Shown here in pieces: positions 35,171-46,500 of a DNA stretch of 64,000 bases (the stretch's first letter is position 1; each line of letters begins with the position of its first letter). A program made the translations under genes and the position numbers. This stretch comes from Russula earlei (Eukaryota > Basidiomycota > Agaricomycetes > Russulales > Russulaceae). The DNA lies in NCBI GenBank assembly GCA_025769875.1, contig JAGFNK010000016.1:124001-188000 (forward strand). The letters run 5' to 3'. Below the pieces are notes generated by a model. That model was not told where the DNA came from. It was given only the letters and a program-made list of their open reading frames with translations, and made no database searches.

Positions 35171-36550
35171 ATGTTCCGATTCTTATCCGTCGGTCGCTCA
35201 TCGGCGCCGACTTCTGCAAACAGTTCCACCCATAGTTTGGCACCACAGGAGATCATTCCCGGCGGGCCACCCCCATGGCCGGAGTCTGTTTCCCCCTCGC
35301 ATGACGCACCAATCGGCACGCGACAACGTGACCATGCCGAGCCCGAGGCCGCGGGCGCGGGCGCACACCATCAGAGCAGAGTGTCCGGGCACGTGCACGT
35401 GGACGGGTCGAATCTGGATGGACCCGGAGACGGCCTCGCGTGTGTGTCCTCGTCGTCTCCCATCGCTCCGCCACCTGAACACCAACGGGGTCTTTCCGGT
35501 CGCGGCGGTACTGTAGAGCCGCCCCCGGCGAATCTCCAACCCCGGCCTTCTCAGCATCAGCGCTTTGCCACCGCCGATGACGACGATGAATCATCGTCAG
35601 GCCGTTCCGTCGGGGCCCGCGCGCACCAGCCACGCTCCTCTGACGCTCCTCGGGAGAATGTCCTTCGAGCTGCTGAAGGCTCCCCAGGCGGCGTGGAAGA
35701 GGAGGACGCGGGGTCGTCGCGGTCGGTCGCATCCCGCCACCCAAATCACGCCCTCGCCGACGGCGATTCGCGCGGCGGGGGCGCGTTCGCGAACGGCGCC
35801 CCCGCCACCACCAGGACCGGCGAGGGACTCCAACAGCGAGACAAGGCGGCCGCTGGCGGAAAAGAAGAGAGCGTCGAGGGCTCGCAGCACCTTTCCGCTT
35901 CCAATCCGTTCGTCTCTCGGGACCTCGACGCCACGTTGGCACGCGCTGGGGGCGGCGGGGCGGCGCACAAAGACGACGGAGGCGTCGACCGAAAGCTGTC
36001 GAAAATCATAAAGAGCGAGGCCAAGGCGGACAAGGCCGCGTTGCACGTCGCGCTCAAAGAGCTCGCCGAGATCCAGAAACTCCAAAAGGCTTCTATCAAG
36101 GTACCTTGTCCCTGCCCTGCCCCGACCCCTTCTCTTCGTAAACCGATTTTTTTCTCTTCAAACTTTGTCTTACTTCGTCGTGATATGCCAGGAGGACGCT
36201 GCATCCCATTCGAGGCACTCGCGTGCGCTGAGCGGCGCACACAAAGCGGAAATGAAACTCCTCACTGCGCGCACTTGGAATGAACGCAGTCAAGCAAGCC
36301 TACGAGCGGCAGGGGAGGTGCTCGAGGCGAGTCGCAAACATGTGCGCGAGACCAACGAGATGCTTCGCGAGAAGATGGAGGAAGTGGAACGAATCCGAAT
36401 TCATAAACAGGCTGACGACAGGGAACGCAGCATCAAGATGAGGAGCCTAGTTGGAAAGGTGGGTCTCTACTCCTGGATATCACAAGTGCTCACGAGCTTG
36501 ATTTGATGAAGGAGCGAACACGTCTAAGTAGAATCTTAAGATCTGAGTGA
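35171..36550 (+). CDS. Disordered protein with C-terminal coiled coil
   Basis: Exons 35171-36100, 36192-36458 and 36512-36550 give 411 residues; the introns are 91 and 53 nt. The first 260 residues are Gly/Ser/Pro/Ala-rich and disordered. From about residue 265 the protein becomes a long charged helix: LSKIIKSEAKADKAALHVAL, ELAEIQKLQKASIK, then KHVRETNEMLREKMEEVERI. The Lys/Glu heptad-like pattern predicts a coiled coil. The arrangement recalls fungal coiled-coil proteins annotated as Ncp1-like DNA-binding proteins, but that is a resemblance of layout, not an assignment. Function unknown. Confidence 0.7.
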
Positions 36551-36731
36551 CTGTCTCGCCTTCGCAACTGGGAAAGATGTCAGAGACAACCACAATCATC
36601 CCTCCTCAGACCCACCACTTTCATACTCCTGCCATTCTAGTCCTGCGAACGCGTCACTATTTCTGTATAACAATATATTCTAGCGCGTCCACAATTACCT
36701 TATGCGAGGCTTAATTGAATCCAGGCTTTGA

Positions 36732-38979
36732 TTATGATCCAAGGAGGGGATGCTCTTCAGGCATCGAAGCTTTATATTTGCGTACCAGCCGCGATGTGAA
36801 GGCGCCACCACCCAAATCCACAACCTCTTCTACAAACTCATACCCACCGATATTGGGTAGCAGGACAATCCAAACATAGTAATACAAGCCGCAGAGCTGG
36901 CGAAAGACATCAACTGTCACGGCCGAAATGTGTGACAAGAAAATCACTTACGAGAAGCAGGGCTATGCCCACAACGCAATACCTACACCAAAACAAGATC
37001 AGTGTCACGGCAGTACATGGGCACAAGAGGAAGAGAGGGCTACGTACGTCGCATACCAGAAGGAAACATCCGCATGTCCGTCCTCTGGTGGTACCCTGAC
37101 AAGCCGATCCGTAAACCTCATATGAATTCATTGAAACGATGCACGTACCAGGGCATAACGAGGAGGAATATGCATTGAAGGAGCCATAGAGCGACCACAA
37201 CATTCCACACCTGGAAAGGAGACTTTGATAGACCTTCATTCGCGCGGCGGGTACGGTACAACCAAAGCCCTGTCGCTGTGGCAACATTGAAAACCTAAGA
37301 ATGCGGTTAGTAAGCACCTCTCTAGCTGGTGATGTCAAGGCGAGGGGAGAAGTACCATGGGCGGATATGATACGAGGTCAACAAGGAAGTTGAACGCCTC
37401 GCGCGCTGGCAGCACACAAATGACGAGGGTTGTGATCGCGTATTGGAGAGCGACGGGCCCAAGTGGCGTCCCAAAGGGCCGAGTAGATGCGAAAAAGGTG
37501 GGGTAAGGGAGGAGGCCCTGACGGGCCACTTCGCGCAGAACACGAGCTTGGCCAACTGTCTGGGACAACGTCAGGCACTACTTACGACGGGACAACATGC
37601 TATAGACGCATACAACCGCGATCTATAGACCGGACGAAGACGTAAGCGGCAAGCAGACTAGGGGTAAGTCAGATCTCACTGACAGTGTTACCCACGCAGC
37701 TTAGTGCGACCAGAACCGGAAGAATCTTAGAAGTCCAGTGCGTGCCAAATACACGCTCGAAAAACAACACTCCTACAAGCTGTCCTGCGCGCTTGATGTC
37801 GTCGAGTGGTATGGCCGCGATGTATGCGAAATTCACGGTGAGGAAGAGCGCTGTTACAATTCCAAGGGAAATGAAGCCGGCATTACGGACCGTGCGCACA
37901 GGGCTGATGCCGTCTACTTCTCCTAGCACGTTGAAAGCGTTAGACCAGCCGATGTACGCATAGTTCGTCTTTACGAGAGCAGTTGAGAGCGCATTGAGAT
38001 TGGTGGTGCTGCCTTTCCAGAAATTTTGAAAGTTCGCGAACGGGTCAGATATACGAGTGAAACCTGTCAGAACGGCAACACCTGTAACAGCCACGCTACG
38101 ACCAGTCAACGAATCCGGTTTCGGTTAAGGCGTGAAACCACTAACAATCCCAGAGATAGGACCTTAAATATACCAAACACATTCACGGCTCTCAGCGACC
38201 ATTTGGTGGATATGGCGACAACTAAGACGAGATGAGAAAAGCACGCGGAGGATTGCCTCGATCTTTACCTGACACGCTAAACGTAGTCACACCAACTGCG
38301 AGCATCGTTTGATTAAACCCGGTGATTGGGAGATTAAAGAGGGAGAGGGCATGCTGGGCGAAAACGACTGAGTTGGCGGCGCTAAATCTGGGTTGCGAAC
38401 ACTTAGTGCGGCTCAGCAGAGGTCGGCCCAAATAACAGACGCACGAGAGAAGTACGGTGGTAATTGCAAAAGTAGTCGGAACAAAGAACCTTGGACGTGG
38501 GTAAGCCTGCTCAAGAAATACAACCTCCGCGCCAGACCGTCTGGGAAAGTAGCTGGCAAGTTCGGTGTATGAAAGCAGCGCAACTGGGAAGGGAGTGAGC
38601 CAAGAGAGGTGAGATAAACTTGCAAACCAGGGTCACACACAGAGCGCAAATATTGGGGAAATAGCCCAGAAAGACAGCGAGAGCCCGACGGAACTGACGG
38701 AATCTAAGACAACGCCGGGCACAGAGAAAATGCCTGATCCGAGTATTTGTCCAAGGTTAAGCATCACTGCGGATAGCAGTGTGACTTCGCGACCCAATGG
38801 GTTGACCTGCGACCAACAGGCAGCCATGTCGGCGGCTAGAACGGGTGGTTACCAGAACCAGAACTGGTGCACACCTTCTCGACGGGCGCCCCTCCACCGT
38901 TTACTGGCACTGCAACTCCCACGGGAGAAGGATCCAAGGTAGATTGTACATCGACGTCAGTGTGGTCCGTTTCCGACAT
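36732..38979 (-). CDS. LAT-family amino-acid permease (methionine permease-like)
   Basis: Multi-pass plasma-membrane transporter of the APC superfamily, L-type amino-acid transporter branch that includes yeast Mup1. The first exon (from ATG 38979, MSETDHTDVDVQSTL) is a soluble tail. Exon 2 carries the family's first helix LNLGQILGSGIFSVPG, with the GSGIF substrate-binding break. Later pieces are VVFLEQAYPRP, NSVVFAQHAL, NYAYIGWSNAFNVLGEV, SCVGNT, GQARVLREVARQGLLPY and a final helix GLYYYVWIVLLPNIGGYE, ending EEHPLLGS. About ten or more short GT-AG introns interrupt it; the one between SCVGNT and GQARVL (about 37690-37560) is the least certain boundary. The whole permease length is present. 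Confidence 0.85.
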
Positions 38980-39301
38980 GAACGAGACTAGGGAAGTAAG
39001 AGAGCAAAAGTGACTTGAGTGTCGTGTGATTCATCTTGAGCACCAATTGCGCGATACGCCGCTTCTTTCATTGTTGCATTGTATTGTTGATAAGGACGTG
39101 CAGCTGGCGCGGAACGGACTAGTCGGACCGGACTTGAAAAAAATGCGTCTTTTCTCAGAAGACTGAGACCCAGATATAACACCCTGTCTGAGATGGCCCA
39201 TGGAAGAGACGGTATCTTTCTGACTTCAGGAACGTCCAGACAAGGGACTAGAGATATGTTCTTATGTCATTCATGGTATTAGATCCCTCTGCTGTGTACA
39301 A
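38980..39301. other. Region between permease start and first tRNA-like unit
   Basis: Contains the presumed permease promoter. The final 40 bases before 39302 resemble the bases before 39717, so the duplicated unit includes upstream sequence. No gene seen. Confidence 0.4.
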
Positions 39302-39412
39302 GACACCATAGCCAACTGGTCACGGTAACAGACAAGAAATCTGTTTCCCTGGGGGTGCAGACAGGAAATCTGCTCTTCTTTGGGGATGTAGGTTCGAATC
39401 CTGCTGGTGTGT
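39302..39412 (+). ncRNA. tRNA-Ser-like Pol III unit with two anticodon arms, copy 1
   Basis: The unit has tRNA-Ser-like parts: acceptor GACACCA with TGGTGTG (six of seven pairs), D arm TAGCCAACTGGTCACGGTA, and T arm GTAGG-TTCGAAT-CCTGC with a perfect B box GGTTCGAATCC. Between them are two complete anticodon-type hairpins: ACAGA-CAAGAAA-TCTGT and GCAGA-CAGGAAA-TCTGC, separated by a short stem (CCC-TG-GGG) and followed by a long variable-arm-like stem. Read as anticodons these are AGA and GGA, both serine. In both loops position 33, normally T, is A. A T5 run at 39422-39426 could terminate Pol III. It may be an unusual tRNA gene, a tRNA-derived repeat, or a pseudogene. Confidence 0.6.
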
Positions 39413-39716
39413 TGTTACTTCTTTTTGCTACACATCGTAAGGTTCCTTATCTCGGAGAACTCCTTGCCAGTGTCCAGGGCAGGGACCGTGGTCCACGTGT
39501 GACCCTGTGGTAGTCGTACCACCAACATCGCTGCCAGTGGCATGTCTTATTCTGCAAGGAGAAATGCTTCGTATGTGAATGTCGTGGATGGAGATCGCAG
39601 CCAGTGGCCTGCCAGTGTAATGAACCCATTGTCCGACTGCATGAACGTTCGAGACGTGGGTTTTAAAATTTCACTGTCATCTCATTCATGGTACGAGGTC
39701 TTCCTACAGTGAACAA

Positions 39717-39829
39717 GACACCATCGCCAACTGGTCACGGTAACAGACAAGAAATCTGTCCCCTTGTGAGTGTGCAGACAGGAAATCTGCTCCTCTTCAG
39801 GAGTGCGGGTTCGAATCCTGCTGGCGTGC
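39717..39829 (+). ncRNA. tRNA-Ser-like Pol III unit with two anticodon arms, copy 2
   Basis: Second direct copy, 415 bp from the first. D arm, both anticodon hairpins (ACAGA-CAAGAAA-TCTGT and GCAGA-CAGGAAA-TCTGC) and B box are unchanged, while the spacer between the hairpins differs. The variable arm is a clean stem CTCCT-CTTC-AGGAG and the T arm GCGGG-TTCGAAT-CCTGC. The acceptor pairing is weaker (GACACCA with TGGCGTG, two mismatches). A T5 run at 39836-39840 follows. Conservation of the double-hairpin core while the surroundings drift suggests constraint or recent duplication. Confidence 0.6.
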
Positions 39830-40149
39830 GCTTCCTTTTTGCCACACATCCAAAGTCCTTACCTCTGGCCACGTTTATCGAGGCACGAACTATCCAGTGG
39901 GTCTGGTCATTCTCATGTGCGTGACTTTGAGCACGCCGATCGCACTACTCCAGCCTTCGTCTCGCAGGCTCAAACGAACAAGAAATCAATAATGCACCCT
40001 AAGCGAGATAAACAAACAAGGCCTCTCTGTAACGTGTCATAGGCTGTAGTTATAATCCACCCGAAAGTGATCTGACCTTTCCAGGGCGCAATCTCGGCAG
40101 GTGCGCAAGCTACAATTGAAGCGAGCTAGCGAACGTCTGCAGATGCCCC

Positions 40150-40720
40150 GTGGCGCGCTACTGGAGGCTAAGCCGTTCAGCATGTCTTCGAAATACTACA
40201 ATGTAGGGTTCACCGGGGTTGACGCAGGGTTAGGGCCGACCACAGGCTTTCCGATGTTGTCTATCGGGGTCACAGACGCCGTCCCAAAGACGGCGTTGAA
40301 CCCTGAGGAGGGGGGGCAAACAACCTGAAATCAACAACTGGCCGTCAGCTTGCGCGCCGGTCAGAGGCGTCGCAGCATCTGCCGCAGCCTGGGCGTGCGT
40401 GCATAGATCCTTAGCCGCTTTGATTGGCTGCACATGTATTCGTCAAGGTGGCGTCACACATAAATCGGGTGATGACGCCAATGTTGTCCGCCGAGCCATG
40501 GTTGTACGAAACCGCGTCATGTGCATGGGCAAAATTACGCACGGTGACATGTCGCGAACCGGAGCAAAGGCCGTCTCCTTCCTGCCACAGACTGCGCCGG
40601 GATAGGCAGTCGCAATCTTGTCGATGACGGGACTCGGAGGGTGCTCCTGCCCGAATCGACCGGGGGGGGGGTGGAGAAAGACCGGCCTTCCGTCCCTTTC
40701 CGTCCAGCGTTATGCGCCCG
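40150..40720 (-). pseudogene. Relic of a small secreted-protein gene
   Basis: Minus-strand pieces resemble a basidiomycete secreted-protein family of unknown function: KIATAYPGAVCGR, then in the next frame SADNIGVITRFMCDATLTNT and, past a TAA stop, KDLCTHAQAAADAATPLTGA, then after a small possible intron FNAVFGTASVTPIDNIGKPV. The frame change, the in-frame stop and the lack of a signal peptide mark it as decayed. Assignment rests on recognition of the style of sequence and is tentative. Confidence 0.42.
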
Positions 40721-41881
40721 ATTGCGACATCGGACAAGGTGAGCACCAACAGCATTACAATCGCGTCAACCCGAACTGAAGAGCCCTGCCCTTTCCACAT
40801 CGCTATCGGATACCATTCAACGAAGAGGGGCGCTCTGGACCGTGGTGAATCCCGGGCGACTCGAAGCACAGCGAACCCGGCGCTGACAGCGAAGCGACAT
40901 CGGACACCTGGCACAAGAGAGGACCACGACAAGCCATTCAACGGCCGCCACAAGCGCAGGAGAATCGTTTTGAGAAACACAAGTCGCCTCTTATACAAGC
41001 GGGGTCTGGGCGGTTGCCGCGGCATCGCCTACTATGAGAGCGCTTTCTCTCGTACTGTTGTCTACTCAGCAGCGAGAGGCCGACAAGGTGCGCAATGACG
41101 GCCGCCGTTCAAGTACACAATGACGGAATCCACCGTTATACCGATTGTCCACGGCATTGAGGCTCGCATTTATTGTACTCGTTTGTCGGACGTCCGAAGC
41201 ATCCAAGGGTATCCAGGCAACTGTCTTTGTGTCTGGTCTGGTGGGAGCTCTGGAGACGGGATTTGTCTTCTGAGTTGCGCAGCGTAAATTGAAGAAGCTG
41301 GTGGCGCTCACTGAGACTGAGACAAAACGATAAAGAATGCGAGTTGGTGGTCGCAGGTCACTGCCTGGGACTTCATAAATGACCTAACCGAAGCACTGAA
41401 ATTCTATAGTTTCGTGGACCAGCGCTACTATAAGTACTACAATTGTAACCTCTCTCATATCATAATGACATAGGGCTAGAGCCTGACTGACCTAACATGA
41501 GCGGTTCTACCGTTGAACCACGTCCCCTATTCGTACGAATAAGCACACGAACGCCGAGGACATCCTCAAGCACGACAATAGTAACAATGCCCGCTATCAC
41601 CGTAGCTCATATCGGTTAACCGTCGGGGAAAACCGCCACGTGGAGAAGATTCGCACAACGATGACCTGTATCATGAGAGGCCACCAGTAGCATATGTACC
41701 ACTTCGGACACAATGACAACCAATGAATGAAGGAAGGATGTGTCATGCGGACGCTTCACGCAGGATGGGTAGAAAGATAAAGAATAGGATTGGAAAAAGT
41801 GGGGAGGACAGTTTACGCGTTGTCAATTCAAATTTTGAATACACGCAGCGAGTCGTTCTAAGATACCGTCCCTTTCGCTTA
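40721..41881. other. Intergenic, no supported gene
   Basis: No gene recognised. On the minus strand near 41535-41500 there is a tRNA-like 5' half (GTGGTTCAACGGTAGAACC) without a matching anticodon or T arm. Confidence 0.4.
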
Positions 41882-42558
41882 TCAGTGTGCGTGAGCATGC
41901 GCCGGGTCCTGGGGGGCGACTTCCGTCGCGACCGGGTCTTCGGACGAAAACGCGATGGCATACGCTTATGAAGGCACGTCAACGAGGCACGTTTTCGAAC
42001 GAGACGTGGACAAATGCGCAGTCACGTACCGGAACCGCACTCGGGACATCTCGACGGCTTTTCGACAGTCACGCGGAACCACAGGACGTCATGAGAGTCC
42101 GCGGGTGAACCCGTGCATCCGACTATGCGCTCCGTATCCTGTAAGCAGAAACGGGAAAAAAAAAAAGAAAAAAAAAGGAAGGGGGGGGGGGGGGGGGATG
42201 ACGGAGTAAGGAGTGGGTAAAACGACAAAGGGGGTAGGATACAGACCGCAGATAATACTTTGATAGGATCGGCGAGCGTGCCAACGCGACTCGAGTCCAA
42301 CGGCTCGAGGTCGAAAACGTCTACGCCCTCCAACAGACCGAGGACTTGCACGCGATCCAGGCCGGTCGATTGAGACTGGTCGGTCGGCACCTCGCCAGAT
42401 TTCGCACCGACGCCGTAGATGGACGGCGCTGCTGCATGGTGGTCGTCAGAGCGACGGATGGCACTGGTGGAAAGGGTGCGGAGCGCAGAGGAGGGGCGTG
42501 CGAAGAAAGCCCGTGCGGTGGAGGCACGCGTGGTGGAACGCAGCGCGACGTGCAACAT
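41882..42558 (-). CDS. COX4: Cytochrome c oxidase subunit 4 (COX5b family)
   Basis: Zinc-binding, nucleus-encoded subunit of mitochondrial complex IV. Exons 42558-42259, 42138-42030 and 41964-41882 give 163 residues. The N-terminus is an Arg/Ser/Ala-rich mitochondrial presequence (MLHVALRSTTRASTARAFF). The mature part has the family's landmarks: TDQSQSTGLDRVQVLG, LEGVDVFDLEPLDSSRVGT, RIVGCTGSPADSHDVLWF and RCPECGS, with zinc-ligand Cys residues, ending in a His/Ala tail as in yeast. Intron 1 is 120 nt, twice the usual size here, and carries about 17 C and long T runs on the coding strand. Intron 2 is 65 nt. The gene appears intact. Confidence 0.95.
42139..42258 (-). repeat. Homopolymer-rich intron of COX4
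   Basis: On the plus strand this reads as long A runs (about 42155-42175) followed by about 17 G (42181-42197). On the coding strand it forms an extended polypyrimidine tract before the acceptor. Exact length is likely variable and hard to sequence. Confidence 0.8.
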
Positions 42559-43570
42559 GGCTTTTGGGAGTTGTTATTGATGGTGTTTTCGTCGGGACTC
42601 CAGGAGGGGCCGCCGTAACGCTGGCAAGAGGATGTGAGCGTGACATTATGTCATTGTCTCAAACCGGCACGTCCACCGCAACCCTCCATCTCGACCATTT
42701 CCTCCTCTATAGTGGTAAAGAGCAGTTTCAGTCATTAATCGATATCTCCCGCGACAGCTGTGATCCTTCTCAGAGGCATGGCTCGCTCCAAGTGTGGGAT
42801 GCAGATGGACAGGCGTCTAAGAGCGTCAATCCTCTGACCCCCATCACTGTATCCACTATGACGTCCAGGCCGTGGTTGGTCTGACGAAGATCGGCAAACG
42901 CGCAGGCGAATCCAGAACCAGTGCCACTGGCAATCCTTTCAAGATGGTGAACCGTGTCAGGCAGCGCGATGGACAAACGATGCTTAGGACGATCTCCCCA
43001 GTGTTCATGAGTGCCCCAAACGAAAAATGGGAGACCACCTCTTGCGCGTTGTTTACCAAACCTTTGTATCAACTCTTCCTACTCCGAGGGTGATATATCT
43101 CGTCATAAATGGATAGCGTCTATCCCATCTTTGACGGTTCCATTGGAACTCCGGACGAAGATCGCCACGGCACCCTTTCCACTTGTCAGGATGTACCACC
43201 GAACGAAATGGACTCTGTGTCTGGTTGAGCCTTGGTAGGCATGGAAACTCTTTCCATGTGCCTAGGGACGTATTTTGTTCGTCGTGTCCAGCGGCTGTGT
43301 GAGCGAACGAATGTAATAGGGACAATACTCCTGACGTCGCACAGATTTCGGTGAGGACTGCAACGTCACATTCTCAGAGCAATGTACTAGCCAGGCCTTT
43401 GCAATAGCTATGGAGATGTAAAAACTTTAAGTATACAGGAAAGATCGATAATGAACAGTGTCAACTCCGTGTCACGGAGAATTGCTAACTAAAAACCGTA
43501 GAAGAAAACCATAAAAGGTGGTAGGTGTCGAAACCACCCAAGGGTATACCATACGAAATAAAATTACCAT
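42559..43570. other. Intergenic or unassigned region
   Basis: Several open frames on both strands (for example minus 43325-43053 and 43072-42770 with SGTGSGFACAFADL) look protein-like in places, but frames are interrupted and no family is recognised. It might contain a decayed gene. Confidence 0.3.
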
Positions 43571-46500
43571 CTACGACTTGGCGTCCTTCACAGTTTTCGC
43601 TATGCGGCTCAGGGTACCACGTTCTGCTTCTATATGTTGTAACACCAGCCCATCCAACCGCTGCATCGACGCGGTTCGGCCATCCCTCTTCGTGTGACCC
43701 TTGTCGTCTCCAGCGCCGCCCCGCGGTTGGGCTTCTGAAGGCCCTCGAGACGTCGATGCGACTGCAGATCGCGATAGCCGATATAAATCATAGGAAGACA
43801 GCGCGTGGTCACCCTTCGTATCTTTGAAGTAGACTTGAGGGCGTAGGACGTTGCCGACCGGAAAGCGTTCCTGTGATCCAGAATGCGCGGTGTGAACTGA
43901 AAGTTCATCGCGCGACACCGAAGGGGAGACAGGTGGGTCGGAAGTCGTGTTCGGAGCGAGCGAAGTTGATGAATGACCATGCAACGACCCATACGGACTG
44001 GAACGCCCAGCTGCCTCGACACATACCACTTCACCTTCATCCTCGTCGCTATCGTCCGTCGACTCCCAGTCGTCCATGTCATTGGGGCCCGCCTGTATTT
44101 GATCGAAAAAATCAAGGGGGGAAGCCTGGCGGTGGCTCAGTGTGTATGGACGGGATAGACAGAGACGAAAGTTCTACTGATCCCAGACCATTATGTTGCC
44201 CTAAGGGCAAAGAAGGGTCAGAGTGCGGTGTGACAACGTCGAATTGTTCTACCGCGGAGGCATATGCAGACGGCCGCTCAGACGAGTCACCTGGGTCCGA
44301 GGAAGTCGTAGACGGTCGTGGGGTCAGCAACGGACGGTAAAACCTCCCGAGGGACGCAGCCGGTTCCTTGTATGACGGGAACCTTGGAGGGGGGTGAAGA
44401 GAATGTATCGCAAGAGAGGAAGAAGACCTAGGTGGAGGAGACAGATGACCAGTAGGCTCCTCATCGTCGTGTGAAGATTCCAGATATCGAGCATCCGCAT
44501 CAAAGTCTTGGACCATGCTCTCCCTGACAGATGCGGCAATGTCGAAGTGTCCATCGTTAAAGGCAGAAACGGTCGGAGAAATCTGTGAGTATTCTGACAT
44601 GGAAGGCCGACTGGGCAAAGACGAGAACGATGGTCGAAAGTTCGCGGGCTCTGGCTCCGTAGTATGATCCACGGATTCGGGGTCTTCTTGCACCGAATAA
44701 TGTGAACCACTTGTCATGCTGTCTCTGGGTGGGAAGCCACAAGACGATGTCACCACAGATGAAGCGCGGCCCCTGGGAACTAGGGGAGGTGTCATGGACA
44801 CGACCGCACGGCTTCTTCGGGTTGCCACCGTCATGCCAAAAGTGAAGCATGGGTGATGAGGTTGTTTTTCGGAGTACCGCTGAAGACGCCGAGGCCTGGC
44901 TTACTCGGTGCAAATCTCCCGGTGATTCTGTGGACAGAGAAGCACGCGTAAGTTTCGCAGGGATTCGCGGTGGAGGAGGGAGTATCGTTTGTGGCTCCAC
45001 CGGAGACTCAGCGCGCGATGGAAGTTGGTTCACATGAGACGCTGCTGAGACTACCCGTTCTCGCGGTTGAGACTGAGATACGGAGGGTGCCTCCTCAGGA
45101 GGGAGAACCGGGGACTGAAGAATGATCGCCTCGTGCTGTTCCTCCAGAATATCCACGATTCGCTGGCCCAAGTCCCGTTTCATGCTCGGAGTGGATGATG
45201 TCCTCGGGCCGCCTGAAGTCGGAGAAGATTGCGCCAAAGACGGTCCCATACTCCCCGAAGACGATGTTGTCGTATGGGATGAAATTTGAAAGGAATGTTC
45301 AGGGGTATTATTGAGGGAGTGACCCACAGCCTCCTGCAACAGCGCCTTGCGCCATGCCTCTTCATCCGGGTCCAAAGACCATACGCCAGGGGTGCCAGGA
45401 GGCAAACGCTCAGCTAGAACGGCGGCGCCGAGGGAATTTTCCACCCCCAAACCTCGCAGCGCCGATGCCTGAAATGCAAACGGCGAGTTTTCAGAGGGTG
45501 GCGGTAAATCGACGACATCCGTCGGGTCGACATAACCGTCATAATGCGCAGTGCTTTGTTGCTTCACGTCAACTCGCATCTTGAGCTCTTGCTCGGCTTG
45601 CTCGGCGGCTAGTGCCAAGTCATCCACCTTCTCACGAACCACGGCAACTCGAGACGCATGCGGCACCAACATAGGGAGGATGGGGCGACGAGGGAGTGGA
45701 TCTACACGAGAACTTGGCGCGCGCGACGAAGTTATTGTCGAATCTGCGGTGGTCCTCAGCCTTGGGGGACCACCCTCAGGAGTAAGGGGACTAGGCGGCG
45801 TATTTGGCTTCGATCGAGATTTGCCCACACGAAAGATGTCGAGGAAGGCGGGAGCAGCAGATTTCGCCGTCTTCTTGTGGTGTGTCGCGACCGGGGACGC
45901 AAAGTCAGATGGGGATGGCTTGGAATGGGCAGGGGGTAAAAAATAGTTGTTGCTGAGGAGAAGCCGAAGACGATACGAGACATCGTCGGTGTGAAACGCT
46001 TGATAGTCATCGTACGGTTCGTCCGGGTCCACGGACGAGATGTGATTGTCCTGGACGGAGTCAGCGATGGATCGAGGGGAAGGAGGTGATTCGGTGCCAG
46101 AGACCGTGGATGACGACAAGGGGTACACGGACGACGTTGTACCAGATTGAAACGTCTGGTTCGACTCCCGAAGTCGTTGGCGGGCCTCGCGTAGGGAAGT
46201 GAAGTGGGGGACGGTTTGCATTTCGCCGACGGTGGTAAAAAATGCATTGGTGTGTGCAGACGATGAGGACGAGAGCATCGACAGACGGAATGCATCACGA
46301 GGAACGCTGGACCCGCGCTTGCGGCGATGGGGCTAGAGAGAAAAGGGGTGTCTTTGGTACGTCGTTTGAAAGCGGGAGGACAAGTTGACAAGTACCGTGG
46401 AATGCTCAATCTTCACGGCTCGGGACCTCCACGAATTTTCCATGTCATCCATCGCTTTCCAGCCCAGACCGGGCATGATATCTGGGTGCGAAATGTCGTC

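Noticed and set aside
35253..36240. Long minus-strand frames opposite the coiled-coil protein gene
   Set aside because: Antisense shadows of a GC-rich coding exon; low-complexity Arg/Ala translations, while the plus frame has consistent exons and a coiled coil.
41500..41535. Possible tRNA on the minus strand (GTGGTTCAACGGTAGAACC)
   Set aside because: Only a D-arm/A-box-like segment is present; no matching anticodon stem, T arm or acceptor partner follows.
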